From contig NZ_CP051685.1 of the NCBI RefSeq assembly GCF_012849555.1, positions 62,001 through 126,000 on the forward strand: 64,000 nt of DNA, read 5' to 3'. Below the pieces are notes generated by a model. That model searched no databases. It was not told where the DNA came from and worked only from the letters and a program-made list of their open reading frames with translations. Below, piece by piece: positions 26,899 to 34,984 of the stretch. Origin of the DNA: Massilia forsythiae. Lineage in GTDB: Bacteria; Pseudomonadota; Gammaproteobacteria; Burkholderiales; Burkholderiaceae_D. Position numbers and translations under genes: made by a program. How positions within the stretch are numbered: the stretch's first letter is position 1; each line of letters begins with the position of its first letter.

Positions 26899-27900
26899 AT
26901 GAAAACCAGGTTGGCCACGAGGCTGCCCAGCATGGTCTTGCCGGCAGGTGCGCTGGCAGGCGCCCTGGCAGGCACGATCGTCCCGGCGCAGGCATCGACC
27001 ATCGTCGACTGGACGCTGAACCGTCCCGAAGGCACGCGCCGCTACCTCGTGGTCGAGCCGGACAGGCTGGCCGCGCGCAATCGTCCGCTGGTCATCCTGC
27101 TGCATGGCCACGGCGCCAGCGCGGCGATGATGGTCGGCGTCGATTCGCTGGCCGGCTACCGACCGCAGGACTGGATCCGCCTCGCCGAACGCGAGCGCAT
27201 CATGCTGATCGCCCCCGAAGGCAGCACCGCCAGCGATGGCAAGATCGACTGGAACGACTGCCGCGGCGATGCCAGCATCCGCAGCGACGACGTCGGCTTC
27301 ATCGCCGAACTGATCGACAATGCGGTCGCCCGGCTGGGCGCCGACCCCGAGCGCATCTACGTGTTCGGCAGCGCCAACGGCGGCGCCATGGCCTACCGCC
27401 TCGGCATCGAGCTGGGGCCGCGCCTGGCCGCCATCGGCGTGCAGGGTGCGCTGATGCCGGCCCAGAGCCGCTGCCGCGCGCCATCCCACCCGCTGTCGGT
27501 ATTCGTCACCCACGGCACCGCCGATCCGGTGATGCCCTACGGCGGCGGCAAGGTCGGCAACTGGCTGCTGCGCGAGCGCGGCAACGGCCTCGGCGCCGAA
27601 GAGTCGCTGGCGGTGTGGCGCCGCCTGGCCGGCCTGGGCGGCGGCCCCTACCGTTCGCGCATCCCGCACCTGCAATCGTCGGACCCGACTTCCGCGATAC
27701 GCTACGTCTGGGGCGGCGACCCGGCCCAGGTGCAGGTCGAGCTGCTGCGCATCGACGGCGGCGGCCACGTGCCGGCCTCCAAGGGCGACGCGTTTCCGTG
27801 GTGGCTGAACAAGCTGGTGGGCAACATGAACCGCGACGTCGACACTGCCGAGGAAGCGTGGATCTTTTTTAGGGACAAGCGTGCCATCGTCAAGCAATAG
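26899..27900 (+). CDS. LpqC-type alpha/beta hydrolase with altered nucleophile
   Basis: A 333-residue exported protein resembling LpqC and polyhydroxybutyrate depolymerases. A signal peptide (about 1-32) is followed by the HGHGAS oxyanion region (about 72) and an alpha/beta hydrolase core. At the nucleophile elbow, where relatives read GxSNGG, this protein reads GSANGG (157-162), so A159 takes the place of the catalytic serine and S158 is one residue too early. The acid (D209 in HGTADPVMPY) and histidine (H290 in GGGHVP) are kept. It may be a non-catalytic binding protein, or S158 may have taken over. The ATG at 26899 has GAAGG upstream; an in-frame start 30 bp earlier has none. Confidence 0.82.
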   Translation: MKTRLATRLPSMVLPAGALAGALAGTIVPAQASTIVDWTLNRPEGTRRYLVVEPDRLAARNRPLVILLHGHGASAAMMVGVDSLAGYRPQDWIRLAERERIMLIAPEGSTASDGKIDWNDCRGDASIRSDDVGFIAELIDNAVARLGADPERIYVFGSANGGAMAYRLGIELGPRLAAIGVQGALMPAQSRCRAPSHPLSVFVTHGTADPVMPYGGGKVGNWLLRERGNGLGAEESLAVWRRLAGLGGGPYRSRIPHLQSSDPTSAIRYVWGGDPAQVQVELLRIDGGGHVPASKGDAFPWWLNKLVGNMNRDVDTAEEAWIFFRDKRAIVKQ

Positions 27901-27912
27901 GAACGGGACGGC

Positions 27913-28311
27913 ATGGGATTGAGCGTCGATCCGGAGGAAGTCGAGTTCATCGCCATCCGCGCGCAGGGGCCGGGCGGGCAAAACGTTAACAAGGTGTCGT
28001 GCGCGGTGCATGCGCGCTTCGACATCGCGGCATCGTCATTGCCGCCGGAGGTCAAAGCGCGCCTGCTGGCGCTGCCCGACGCGCGCATCACGCGCCAGGG
28101 CGTGGTGGTGCTCAAGGCGCAGGGGTCGCGCAGCCTGGAGCAGAACAAGCTGGACGCGCTGCGGCGCTTGCAGGAACTGGTCGACGCCGCGGCGCACGTG
28201 GCGGCCGAACGCCGCGCGACCCGGCCGACGCGCGGCTCGCAGCGGCGGCGGCTTGACAGCAAGACGCGGGCGGGACGGACCAAGGCGTTGCGGGGCAAGG
28301 TGAGCGAGTAG
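27913..28311 (+). CDS. arfB: Ribosome-rescue peptidyl-tRNA hydrolase ArfB
   Basis: ArfB (YaeJ) enters the A site of stalled ribosomes and hydrolyses peptidyl-tRNA without a stop codon. The 132-residue length fits. The GGQ motif is at 21-23 within IRAQGPGGQNVNKVS, and the C-terminal tail (about 98-132) is rich in Arg and Lys, as needed to enter the empty mRNA channel. It starts 12 bp after the hydrolase stop and may be cotranscribed with it. Confidence 0.95.
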   Translation: MGLSVDPEEVEFIAIRAQGPGGQNVNKVSCAVHARFDIAASSLPPEVKARLLALPDARITRQGVVVLKAQGSRSLEQNKLDALRRLQELVDAAAHVAAERRATRPTRGSQRRRLDSKTRAGRTKALRGKVSE

Positions 28312-28468
28312 ACGCGGATGGCCGCCTACCGACACTGCTGTGCCGCTTATATTGCTGATCTAAAAACCGCCGTTCCCAGCATTGCCGGAAACGACTCCCA
28401 GGCATTGCCGGAAACGACTCCCCGCGCAGGCGCATTACTGTCCAAGATAGTATTGCTGGCTTAAAGAC

Positions 28469-28594
28469 CGTCGTTCCCGCGAAGGCGGGAATCCATACCG
28501 AGCGTGCTCAATTCATCGATCGGAAATATCTAGTCAGTAATAAATGATCGACTTCGATTAGTTGGCATGGGTCCCCGCCTTCGCGGGGACGACG
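28469..28594. repeat. Family B element, copy with a different core
   Basis: CGTCGTTCCCGCGAAGGCGGGAATCCAT at 28469 and its mirror ATGGGTCCCCGCC-TTCG-GGGGACGACG ending at 28594 bound an AT-rich core that differs from the core of the 37.5 and 45.6 kb copies. Two direct repeats of a GCATTGCCGGAAACGACTCC unit lie just to the left (28380-28421). The gap 28312-28643 holds nothing else. Confidence 0.75.
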
Positions 28595-28643
28595 AGTAAT
28601 TCCCTATACGCGTCGATCTATTCCAGTACAGGCAACAGGTAGA

Positions 28644-31550
28644 TCATCCATTCCCGCGCTGACGCGCCACCACGTCCGCCAGGCGCGCCGCGGCCTGGGC
28701 GGCCGACGGCTGCTGCGAAAACCGCTCCAGCACCTCGCGCGCCAGGTCTTCGGATTCGGCGCGTTGCTTGGCCTCTGCCTGGCGCGTCTCGATCTGCACG
28801 CGCAGGGCGCCCAGTTCGGCCAGCTGCTCGTCCTGGCGGCCGGCTTCCAGTTCGACCAGGCGGCGCTTGGCCTCGGCCATCTCCTGGGTGGCGTGGGCGG
28901 TCTTGCGCTGCATCTCGGCGGCCTGCTGCGCCTGTTCCAGCAAGGTGCGCTGGGCATCGCGCTTGTCGATCGCGGCCTGGGCGGCGGCCTGCTCGGCCAG
29001 CTCGCGCGTCCTGGCCAGCTGCGCGCGCTCTTCCTCGGCGGCGGCGCGCGCTTCGGCGGCGGCGACCGCGGCGCGCTCGGACGCCATGCGCGCACCGGCG
29101 GCCTCGCTGGCGCGGGTGTCGGCAGCGGCCTGCTGGCGCTGCGCGGCCAGCTTCTGTTCCAGCAGCGCCAGCGCGGTGCGCGCGGCGTCGGCGCCGGCGC
29201 GCTCGGCGGCGATGGCTTCCTCGTCCATGCGCTGCAGGCGCAGCGCCAGCTCGGCGTGGCCGGTTTGGGCGCGCGCCAGCTCGGCGGCGCGCGCCTGCTC
29301 GGCCCTGGCCAGCGCGGCTTCGTGTTCGGCCCGCAGCGCGGCCAGCGCTGCGCCATGTCGTTCGGTTTGCGCGGCCAGCGCTGCGCCATGTCGTTCGGTT
29401 TGCGCGGCCAGCGCTGCGCGATGTTGTTCGGCTTGTGCGGCCAGCGCCGCGGCGTGTCGTTCGGATTGCTCGGCCAGCGTCGCGCCGTGCGGTCCGGACT
29501 GGTTCGCCAACTCGGTGCGATGCCGTTCCGACTGCGCCGCCAGCGCCGCCTGCTGCTCCCCGTCTTGTGCGGCCAGCGCGGCCTCGTGCAATCCGGCCTG
29601 TTCGGCCAGCGCGGCGCGGTGGCGTTCGGCGCGCTGCGCCAGTTCCGTTTCCTGCTGACCGGCGAGCGCGCCCAGCGCCGCATCCTGTTCGGCGGCCAGC
29701 GCGGCCAGCGCCTGCATGGCCGCCTCGCGCCCGGCGTGCAGCGCGGCCAGGGTGCGTGCCTGCTCGGCGGCCTGGGCGGCTTCGGCCTGCTCCAGCGCGG
29801 CCAGCGCTTCCTGGTGTGCGGCGGCGGCGGCGGCATCGGCGGCGGCGGCGCGCTGGGCTTCCAGTTCGGCCTGGCGCGCCGCCAGCAGGCGCTGCTCGTC
29901 GGCGGCGCGCGACTGCATCAGGCCGGCCTGCTCGCGTTCCGCCGCCGCGCGCTCGGCCGCGGCGCGCTCCAGCGCCCGTTCGGCATCGATGCGCGCCTGC
30001 TGCAGCGCCAGCGCTTCCTGCTCGGCCTGCACGCGCGCCGCCTCCGCCTGCGCCAGCGCCTGGCCGTCGGCAGCACGCCGCTCCGCCAGCGCCACCGCTT
30101 CGCGCTGCAGCGCGGCCTGCTCGGTCGCCGCCGCCAGCGCCGCTTCGGCCGCCGCATTCTCGGCAGTACGGGCCTCGGCCGCGGCCTGGGCCAGCACGGC
30201 GCGCTGTTCGGCCAGTTCGCGTTCGCGCCGCTGCTGCTCGGCGTCGCGCAGTGCGGCTTCCTGTTCGACCTGGTCGGCCATGCCGCGCTGGCGTGCGAGC
30301 TCGAGGGCAGCGCGCTCGGCGTCCAGGCGCGACTGGGCCTGCTCGGCTTCGCGCTCCTCGGCGGCGGCGCGCTCCAGCGCCACGTCGCGCAGCTTGCGGT
30401 CGGCCTCGATGCGCGCCTCGGTGGCGGCCAGGATGCGCCCTTCCGCCTCGCGCCGCGCCTGGGCGCTGGCGGCGGCGGTGTGTTCCAGGCGCTCGCGGTG
30501 CACGGCAGCGTCGCGCAATTCCTTCTCGGTCTGCAAGCGCATGCGCAGCGACTGGGCGGCGGTGCGCTCCGACTCGGCCTGCGCCACCGCGATCGCCTCG
30601 CGTTCCTGCTCGACGTGGGCCAGGGCGCGCGCTTCTTCCAGCGCGCGCGCCTCGGCGGCGGCGCGCGCGAAACTCGATGCCAGCGCCACCTGGTCGGCGC
30701 GCTCGCGCTGCTGCGCCAGGTCGAGCGCCTCGGCCTCGGCTTCGGCCAGCTTCTCGGCGGTCAGGCGCGCGGCCCGTTCGGCGCGCTCGCGCTCGCGCGC
30801 CAGGATCGCCACGCGCGCGTCGGCGCTGGCGCTGTACGAGACTTCCTCGCGCGCCGCGTGTACCGCCGCCAGGCGCTCGGCCGCCTGCATGCGCGCCTGC
30901 TCGGAATGCAGGGCCAGTTCGTCGGCCTCGCGTTCGGCGCGCGCAGCGAACTCGGCGTCGGCCCGGGCCTGTTCCTCGGCGCGGCGCCGCGCTTCCTCGG
31001 CGGCGCGCGCGCGGCCCTCGGCGGCCAGGCGGATCTGGGTATCGGCCTCGACCCGCTGGCGCAGCTCGGCGGTTTCCTGGCGCATCGCTTCCAGGCGTTC
31101 GCTGGCGGCGCGCGCGGCGGCGCGCAGGGTGTCGATGCGGTCGCGGTTGGCCTCGATCGCCTCCTCGGACGCCTGGGCGTTGGCCAGCGCGGCGGCGGCG
31201 GCCTGGGCATCGATGGCGGCGCGCTCCTCGGCCAGGCCGCGCGCGCGCGCCTCGGCGTGGGCGCGGTTCTCGGCCGCCACCGCCGCCTTGGCTTCCGCCT
31301 CGACGCGCGCGATGCCTTCCTGGATCGCACGCTTTTCCAGGTGCGCGCGCTGTTGCGGCGCGTCCGGTTGACCGGCCGGCGGCGCGGCAACCGGCGGCGC
31401 GGCGGCCGATGCCGCGGCGACCGGCGGCGCGGACGGGGCGGACGGCGTGACGGGCACAGCCGCCGGCCCCGCGGCGGCCGTCGGCACCGGTGCGGCCGGC
31501 GTCAGGTCGATCGTGAAATCGGCGTCGTCATGCGGTGCGTGGTCGGTCAT
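28644..31550 (-). CDS. Giant Ala/Glu/Arg-rich coiled-coil protein
   Basis: A 968-residue protein of unknown function. Residues 1-15 are acidic, 16-65 are Ala/Pro-rich, and almost all of 70-950 is predicted coiled coil made of Ala, Glu, Arg and Gln. There is no signal peptide or membrane helix, so it is probably cytosolic. Residues about 634-757 form a run of 11-residue repeats with consensus xERHxAALAAQ (about a dozen copies), a hendecad pattern expected to give a right-handed coiled coil. It starts 218 bp from the end of srkA on the same strand. A scaffold or filament role is a guess from architecture. GC bias leaves the opposite strand open too, but the repeats and composition support this strand. 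Confidence 0.75.
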   Translation of the reverse strand: MTDHAPHDDADFTIDLTPAAPVPTAAAGPAAVPVTPSAPSAPPVAAASAAAPPVAAPPAGQPDAPQQRAHLEKRAIQEGIARVEAEAKAAVAAENRAHAEARARGLAEERAAIDAQAAAAALANAQASEEAIEANRDRIDTLRAAARAASERLEAMRQETAELRQRVEADTQIRLAAEGRARAAEEARRRAEEQARADAEFAARAEREADELALHSEQARMQAAERLAAVHAAREEVSYSASADARVAILARERERAERAARLTAEKLAEAEAEALDLAQQRERADQVALASSFARAAAEARALEEARALAHVEQEREAIAVAQAESERTAAQSLRMRLQTEKELRDAAVHRERLEHTAAASAQARREAEGRILAATEARIEADRKLRDVALERAAAEEREAEQAQSRLDAERAALELARQRGMADQVEQEAALRDAEQQRRERELAEQRAVLAQAAAEARTAENAAAEAALAAATEQAALQREAVALAERRAADGQALAQAEAARVQAEQEALALQQARIDAERALERAAAERAAAEREQAGLMQSRAADEQRLLAARQAELEAQRAAAADAAAAAAHQEALAALEQAEAAQAAEQARTLAALHAGREAAMQALAALAAEQDAALGALAGQQETELAQRAERHRAALAEQAGLHEAALAAQDGEQQAALAAQSERHRTELANQSGPHGATLAEQSERHAAALAAQAEQHRAALAAQTERHGAALAAQTERHGAALAALRAEHEAALARAEQARAAELARAQTGHAELALRLQRMDEEAIAAERAGADAARTALALLEQKLAAQRQQAAADTRASEAAGARMASERAAVAAAEARAAAEEERAQLARTRELAEQAAAQAAIDKRDAQRTLLEQAQQAAEMQRKTAHATQEMAEAKRRLVELEAGRQDEQLAELGALRVQIETRQAEAKQRAESEDLAREVLERFSQQPSAAQAAARLADVVARQRGNG
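29280..29655 (-). repeat. 33-bp coding tandem repeats (hendecads)
   Basis: Within the coiled-coil gene a 33-bp unit encoding TERHGAALAAQ-type hendecads is repeated about a dozen times. Copies 29341-29373 and 29374-29406 are identical, and 29407-29439 is close to them. Identical neighbours indicate recent duplication. Confidence 0.85.
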
Positions 31551-31768
31551 GGATGTTCTCGCGGTGGCTGCGTTGGGCGGCGTCTGGACTGCGTCCGGTC
31601 TGCATTCGGGCGCATTCGTGCCGGCCTGGTGCGCGGCACGGACGAGCCCCGATGACGATTATGCAGGATCGGCGCGCAACCCGCCACGCCGAGTTGGCGC
31701 ACGAATCCGTGCCAGTTCGGCATATGGGCAACACTCGCCGATGCGCCATGCGCGGCGCACGGCGTCCG

Positions 31769-32800
31769 TCATGCCGGCCACAGCGGCTGCTCGTCCATCA
31801 GCGCGATCTGCTCGCGCAGTTCGAGGATGCGGTCCTGCCAGTAGCGCTGGGTATTGAACCAGGGGAAGGCGGCAGGAAAAGCGGGATCGTTCCAGCGCAT
31901 CGCCAGCCAGGCCGAATAGTGGACCAGGCGCAGCGTGCGCAAGGCCTCGACCAGGTGCAGCTGGCGCGCGTCGAACTCACAAAAATCCTCGTAGCCGGCC
32001 AGCACGTCGCCCAGCTGGCGCACCATCTCGTCGCGCTCGCCCGACAGCAGCATCCACAGGTCCTGCACCGCCGGCCCCATGCGGCTGTCGTCGAAATCGA
32101 CGAAATGGGGTCCATCGCCGGTCCACAACACGTTGCCGACATGGCAGTCGCCGTGCAGGCGCAGCAAGGGGACGTCCCCGGCGCGCTCGTAGCAGCGCGC
32201 GACGCCGTCCAGCGCCTGGTCCAGCACGCTGGCATAGGCGGTCGCCAGCTCCGGCGGAACGAAGCCGTGCTCCAGCAGCCAGGCGCGCGGCGCACGCCCG
32301 AACGTGTCCAGGTCGAGCGTGGGCCGCTCCCGGTAAGGGCGCACGCCGCCGGCCGCGTGGATGCGGCCGATGAAGCGGCCGATCCATTCCAGCGTGGCAG
32401 GATCCGACAGTTCCGGCGCGCGTCCGCCGCGGCTGGGGAACACGGCGAAGCGGAAGCCCGCATACTCGTGCAGCGTGCGGCCGCCGAGCACGAGCGCCGG
32501 CACCACCGGCACTTCCTGCGCCGCCAGCTCCTCGACGAAGGCGTGTTCCTCGAGGATGGCGGCGTCGCTCCAGCGCTGCGGCCGGTAGAACTTGAGCACC
32601 ACCGGCTGCCCCTCTTCGCGGCCGACCCGATAGACCCGGTTTTCGTAGCTGTTCAGGGCCAGCAGGCGGCCGTCGCCGCGCAGGCCGACGCTGTCGAGGG
32701 CGTCGAGCACCGTCAACGGGTCGAGCCGGGAAAAAGGGTGCGCATTCGGGGCGTCCGGCATATCGTCGCCCTGCCCCTGGTTGTCTGTTCGATGATCCAT
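31769..32800 (-). CDS. srkA: Stress response kinase A (SrkA/YihE)
   Basis: A 343-residue protein kinase of the APH/ChoK fold that protects against stress-induced death by counteracting MazEF-type pathways in E. coli. Family motifs: PLTVLDALDSVGL and ALNSYENRVYRVG at the N terminus, VLKFYRPQRWSDAAILEEH with the ATP lysine and glutamate, HGDCHVGNVLW with catalytic D218, and FVDFDDSRMGPAVQDLW with the Mg-binding aspartate. The ATG at 32800 gives the family length; an in-frame ATG 13 codons later is also possible. It lies upstream of the coiled-coil gene on the same strand. Thioredoxin gene dsbA, a common neighbour in enterics, is absent. Confidence 0.93.
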   Translation of the reverse strand: MDHRTDNQGQGDDMPDAPNAHPFSRLDPLTVLDALDSVGLRGDGRLLALNSYENRVYRVGREEGQPVVLKFYRPQRWSDAAILEEHAFVEELAAQEVPVVPALVLGGRTLHEYAGFRFAVFPSRGGRAPELSDPATLEWIGRFIGRIHAAGGVRPYRERPTLDLDTFGRAPRAWLLEHGFVPPELATAYASVLDQALDGVARCYERAGDVPLLRLHGDCHVGNVLWTGDGPHFVDFDDSRMGPAVQDLWMLLSGERDEMVRQLGDVLAGYEDFCEFDARQLHLVEALRTLRLVHYSAWLAMRWNDPAFPAAFPWFNTQRYWQDRILELREQIALMDEQPLWPA

Positions 32801-33095
32801 GCCGCCATTGTAAGGCGGGCGGCGCAGGGGCGCTCGGCGTGAGTCGATCTGACGAATTTGCGTCTTTCTCCATACGGCAGCTGTCACATCTGGCAGGCCT
32901 TTCCATACTGCCCGAACGAAGCACCGGCCACGAGGCAATTACATCTTTGTCGAATTTGATGAACAAAATACCAATAATCCTATTCACAATGTGCGTGAAC
33001 GCACCGAAGCACCCTGCATAAATGCGGTTTGATGACACATCAGCACTTGCAACGCCTGTCGCGCTACATGCTGCCCCACCATGGAGATCAAGAAC

Positions 33096-34133
33096 ATGAA
33101 AAAAGCCCTGCCCCTGACCGCCATCGCCGCGGCCCTCGTCTGGAACGTCGCCGCCGCCCAGGACGCGGCCCAGCCGCCCAAGGCCGAAGCGCACATGCAG
33201 AAAGTACTGGACGCATTGAAATCGCTGAACGGCAAGCCGATCGAGACCCTGAGCCCGGAAGAGGCGCGCAAGCAGCCGACCCCGACCGACGCGGTCAAGA
33301 AGGTCCTGACCGACATGGGCAAGAGCACGGCGCCGGAAGCCGGCGTCACCGTCAAGGACATGACCGTCCAGGGTCCGGGCGGCAGCTTCCCGGTCCACAT
33401 CTACACGCCTGAAGGCAAGGGTCCGTTCCCGGTCATGCTGTACTACCACGGCGGCGGCTTCGTGATCGCCGACACCAAGGTGTACGACGCCTCGCCGCGC
33501 GCGCTGGCCAAGATGGCCAAGGCGATCATGGTCGCGGTCGACTACCGCCAGGCCCCGGAACACAAGTTCCCGGCCGCCGCGGACGACGCCTATGCCGCCT
33601 ACACCTGGACCCTGCAGCACGCCAAGGAATTCAACGGCGACCCGATGCGCGTGGCGGTCGGCGGCGAATCGGCCGGCGGCAACCTGGCCACCGTGGTGTC
33701 GCTGATGGCGCGCGACAAGAAGGCGCAGATGCCGGTGCACCAGTTGCTGGTCTATCCGGTGGTCGACAACGACATGAACACCCCGTCGTACCAGCGCAAC
33801 GCCAACGCCAAGCCGCTGAACAAGCCGATGATGGCCTGGTTCTTCAAGCACTACGGCGCCGACCCGTCGAGCCCGTACGCGCTGCCGATGAAGGCGACTT
33901 CGCTGAAGGGCCTGCCGTCGGCCACCATCGTCGCCGCCGAGATCGATCCGCTGCTGAGCGAAGGCAAGTCGTACGCCGACCGCCTCAAGAAGGATGGCGT
34001 CAAGGTCGACTACAAGGAATACAGCGGCGTGACCCACGAGTTCTTCGGCATGGGCGCCGTGGTACCGAAGGCCAAGGATGCCGAGCAGTTCGCGGCCGAC
34101 GGCCTCAAGAAGGCATTCGACGCCAAGCGTTGA
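33096..34133 (+). CDS. Exported HSL-family alpha/beta hydrolase (esterase)
   Basis: A 345-residue secreted or periplasmic esterase of the hormone-sensitive-lipase group. A signal peptide (about 1-22, ending VAAAQ) precedes a helical cap region. The oxyanion motif HGGGF starts at H118, the nucleophile is S192 in GESAGG, and acid and histidine follow in AEIDPL and GVTHEFF. The start at 33096 has GGAG about eight bases upstream; an ATG five codons earlier contains that site. Such enzymes cleave short-chain esters; the substrate is unknown. Confidence 0.9.
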   Translation: MKKALPLTAIAAALVWNVAAAQDAAQPPKAEAHMQKVLDALKSLNGKPIETLSPEEARKQPTPTDAVKKVLTDMGKSTAPEAGVTVKDMTVQGPGGSFPVHIYTPEGKGPFPVMLYYHGGGFVIADTKVYDASPRALAKMAKAIMVAVDYRQAPEHKFPAAADDAYAAYTWTLQHAKEFNGDPMRVAVGGESAGGNLATVVSLMARDKKAQMPVHQLLVYPVVDNDMNTPSYQRNANAKPLNKPMMAWFFKHYGADPSSPYALPMKATSLKGLPSATIVAAEIDPLLSEGKSYADRLKKDGVKVDYKEYSGVTHEFFGMGAVVPKAKDAEQFAADGLKKAFDAKR

Positions 34134-34306
34134 TCGATTCCCGCTCGCTGGACGCCTGAGCGGCGTCCATACGGCGTCCGACGCCCCGCGCCACGGTTCA
34201 TCACCGTCGCGCGGGGCGTCGCTTTTCGGCACGCCGACGCTTTTCATGGGCATCCGCCGCCGCAGGCGTTACACTGGCGGTTTCACGCAACGCATCCACC
34301 GCAACA

Positions 34307-34984
34307 ATGCATCTCGACCAGCCCCTCTCCGAAAAAGAATTCGACGATCTCGACAACTTCCTGCTGTCCGAACGCAGCCCGGAAGACGCGATGACCATGG
34401 ACACCCTGCACGGCTACCTGACCGCGATCGCGATCGGCCCTGAAACCATCATGCCCGCCGAATGGCTGCCGAAGGTCTGGGGCGGCGAAGGCGAGGCGCC
34501 GACGTGGAAGAACGCCAAGGAAGAAGAACGCGTGGTCAACCTGATCATGCGCTTCATGAACGAGGTGCTGGTCACCTTCGAGGTGGCGCCCAAGGAATTC
34601 GAGCCGCTGTACGTCGAGCACGAGCACGGCAACGAGACGCTGATCGACGCCGAAGCCTGGTGCTGGGGCTTCTGGGAAGGCATGGAGCTGCGCCCGGGCT
34701 CGTGGGACCCGATCTGGACCTCGGAAGCGGCGCCGCTGATGCGCCCGATCTACCTGCTCGGCGCCGACGAGATCGAGGAAAGCGAACTGGCCGAAGTCGA
34801 GGATCCGCGCAAGGCGCACAAGCTGGCGCTGGACATCGAGGCCAATTTGCCGGCGATCCACCGCTACTGGCTGCCGCTGCGCAAGGGTGCGGTCGAGACC
34901 GTGCGCCGCGAGGAGCCGAAGGTCGGCCGCAACGACGAATGCCCCTGCGGCAGCGGCAAGAAATCCAAGAAGTGCTGCGGCTAG
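34307..34984 (+). CDS. YecA/YgfB family protein with SEC-C motif
   Basis: A 225-residue cytosolic protein of the UPF0149 (YecA/YgfB) family. The helical YgfB domain covers about 8-175. The C-terminal SEC-C zinc motif NDECPCGSGKKSKKCCG (about 209-225) resembles the SecA tail and probably binds zinc and ribosomes or SecB-like partners. Its TAG stop overlaps the stop of the convergent HPP gene within CTAG at 34981-34984. Precise function is unknown. Confidence 0.9.
   Translation: MHLDQPLSEKEFDDLDNFLLSERSPEDAMTMDTLHGYLTAIAIGPETIMPAEWLPKVWGGEGEAPTWKNAKEEERVVNLIMRFMNEVLVTFEVAPKEFEPLYVEHEHGNETLIDAEAWCWGFWEGMELRPGSWDPIWTSEAAPLMRPIYLLGADEIEESELAEVEDPRKAHKLALDIEANLPAIHRYWLPLRKGAVETVRREEPKVGRNDECPCGSGKKSKKCCG

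Noticed and set aside
29280-29655. CRISPR-like regular 33-bp repeats
   Set aside because: The units are contiguous, without spacers, and keep the reading frame of a coiled-coil protein.
28764-31655. 963-codon open frame antisense to the coiled-coil gene
   Set aside because: It is Gly/Leu/Arg-rich shadow translation of an Ala/Glu-repeat gene; the minus-strand reading has the hendecad periodicity and a sensible start.
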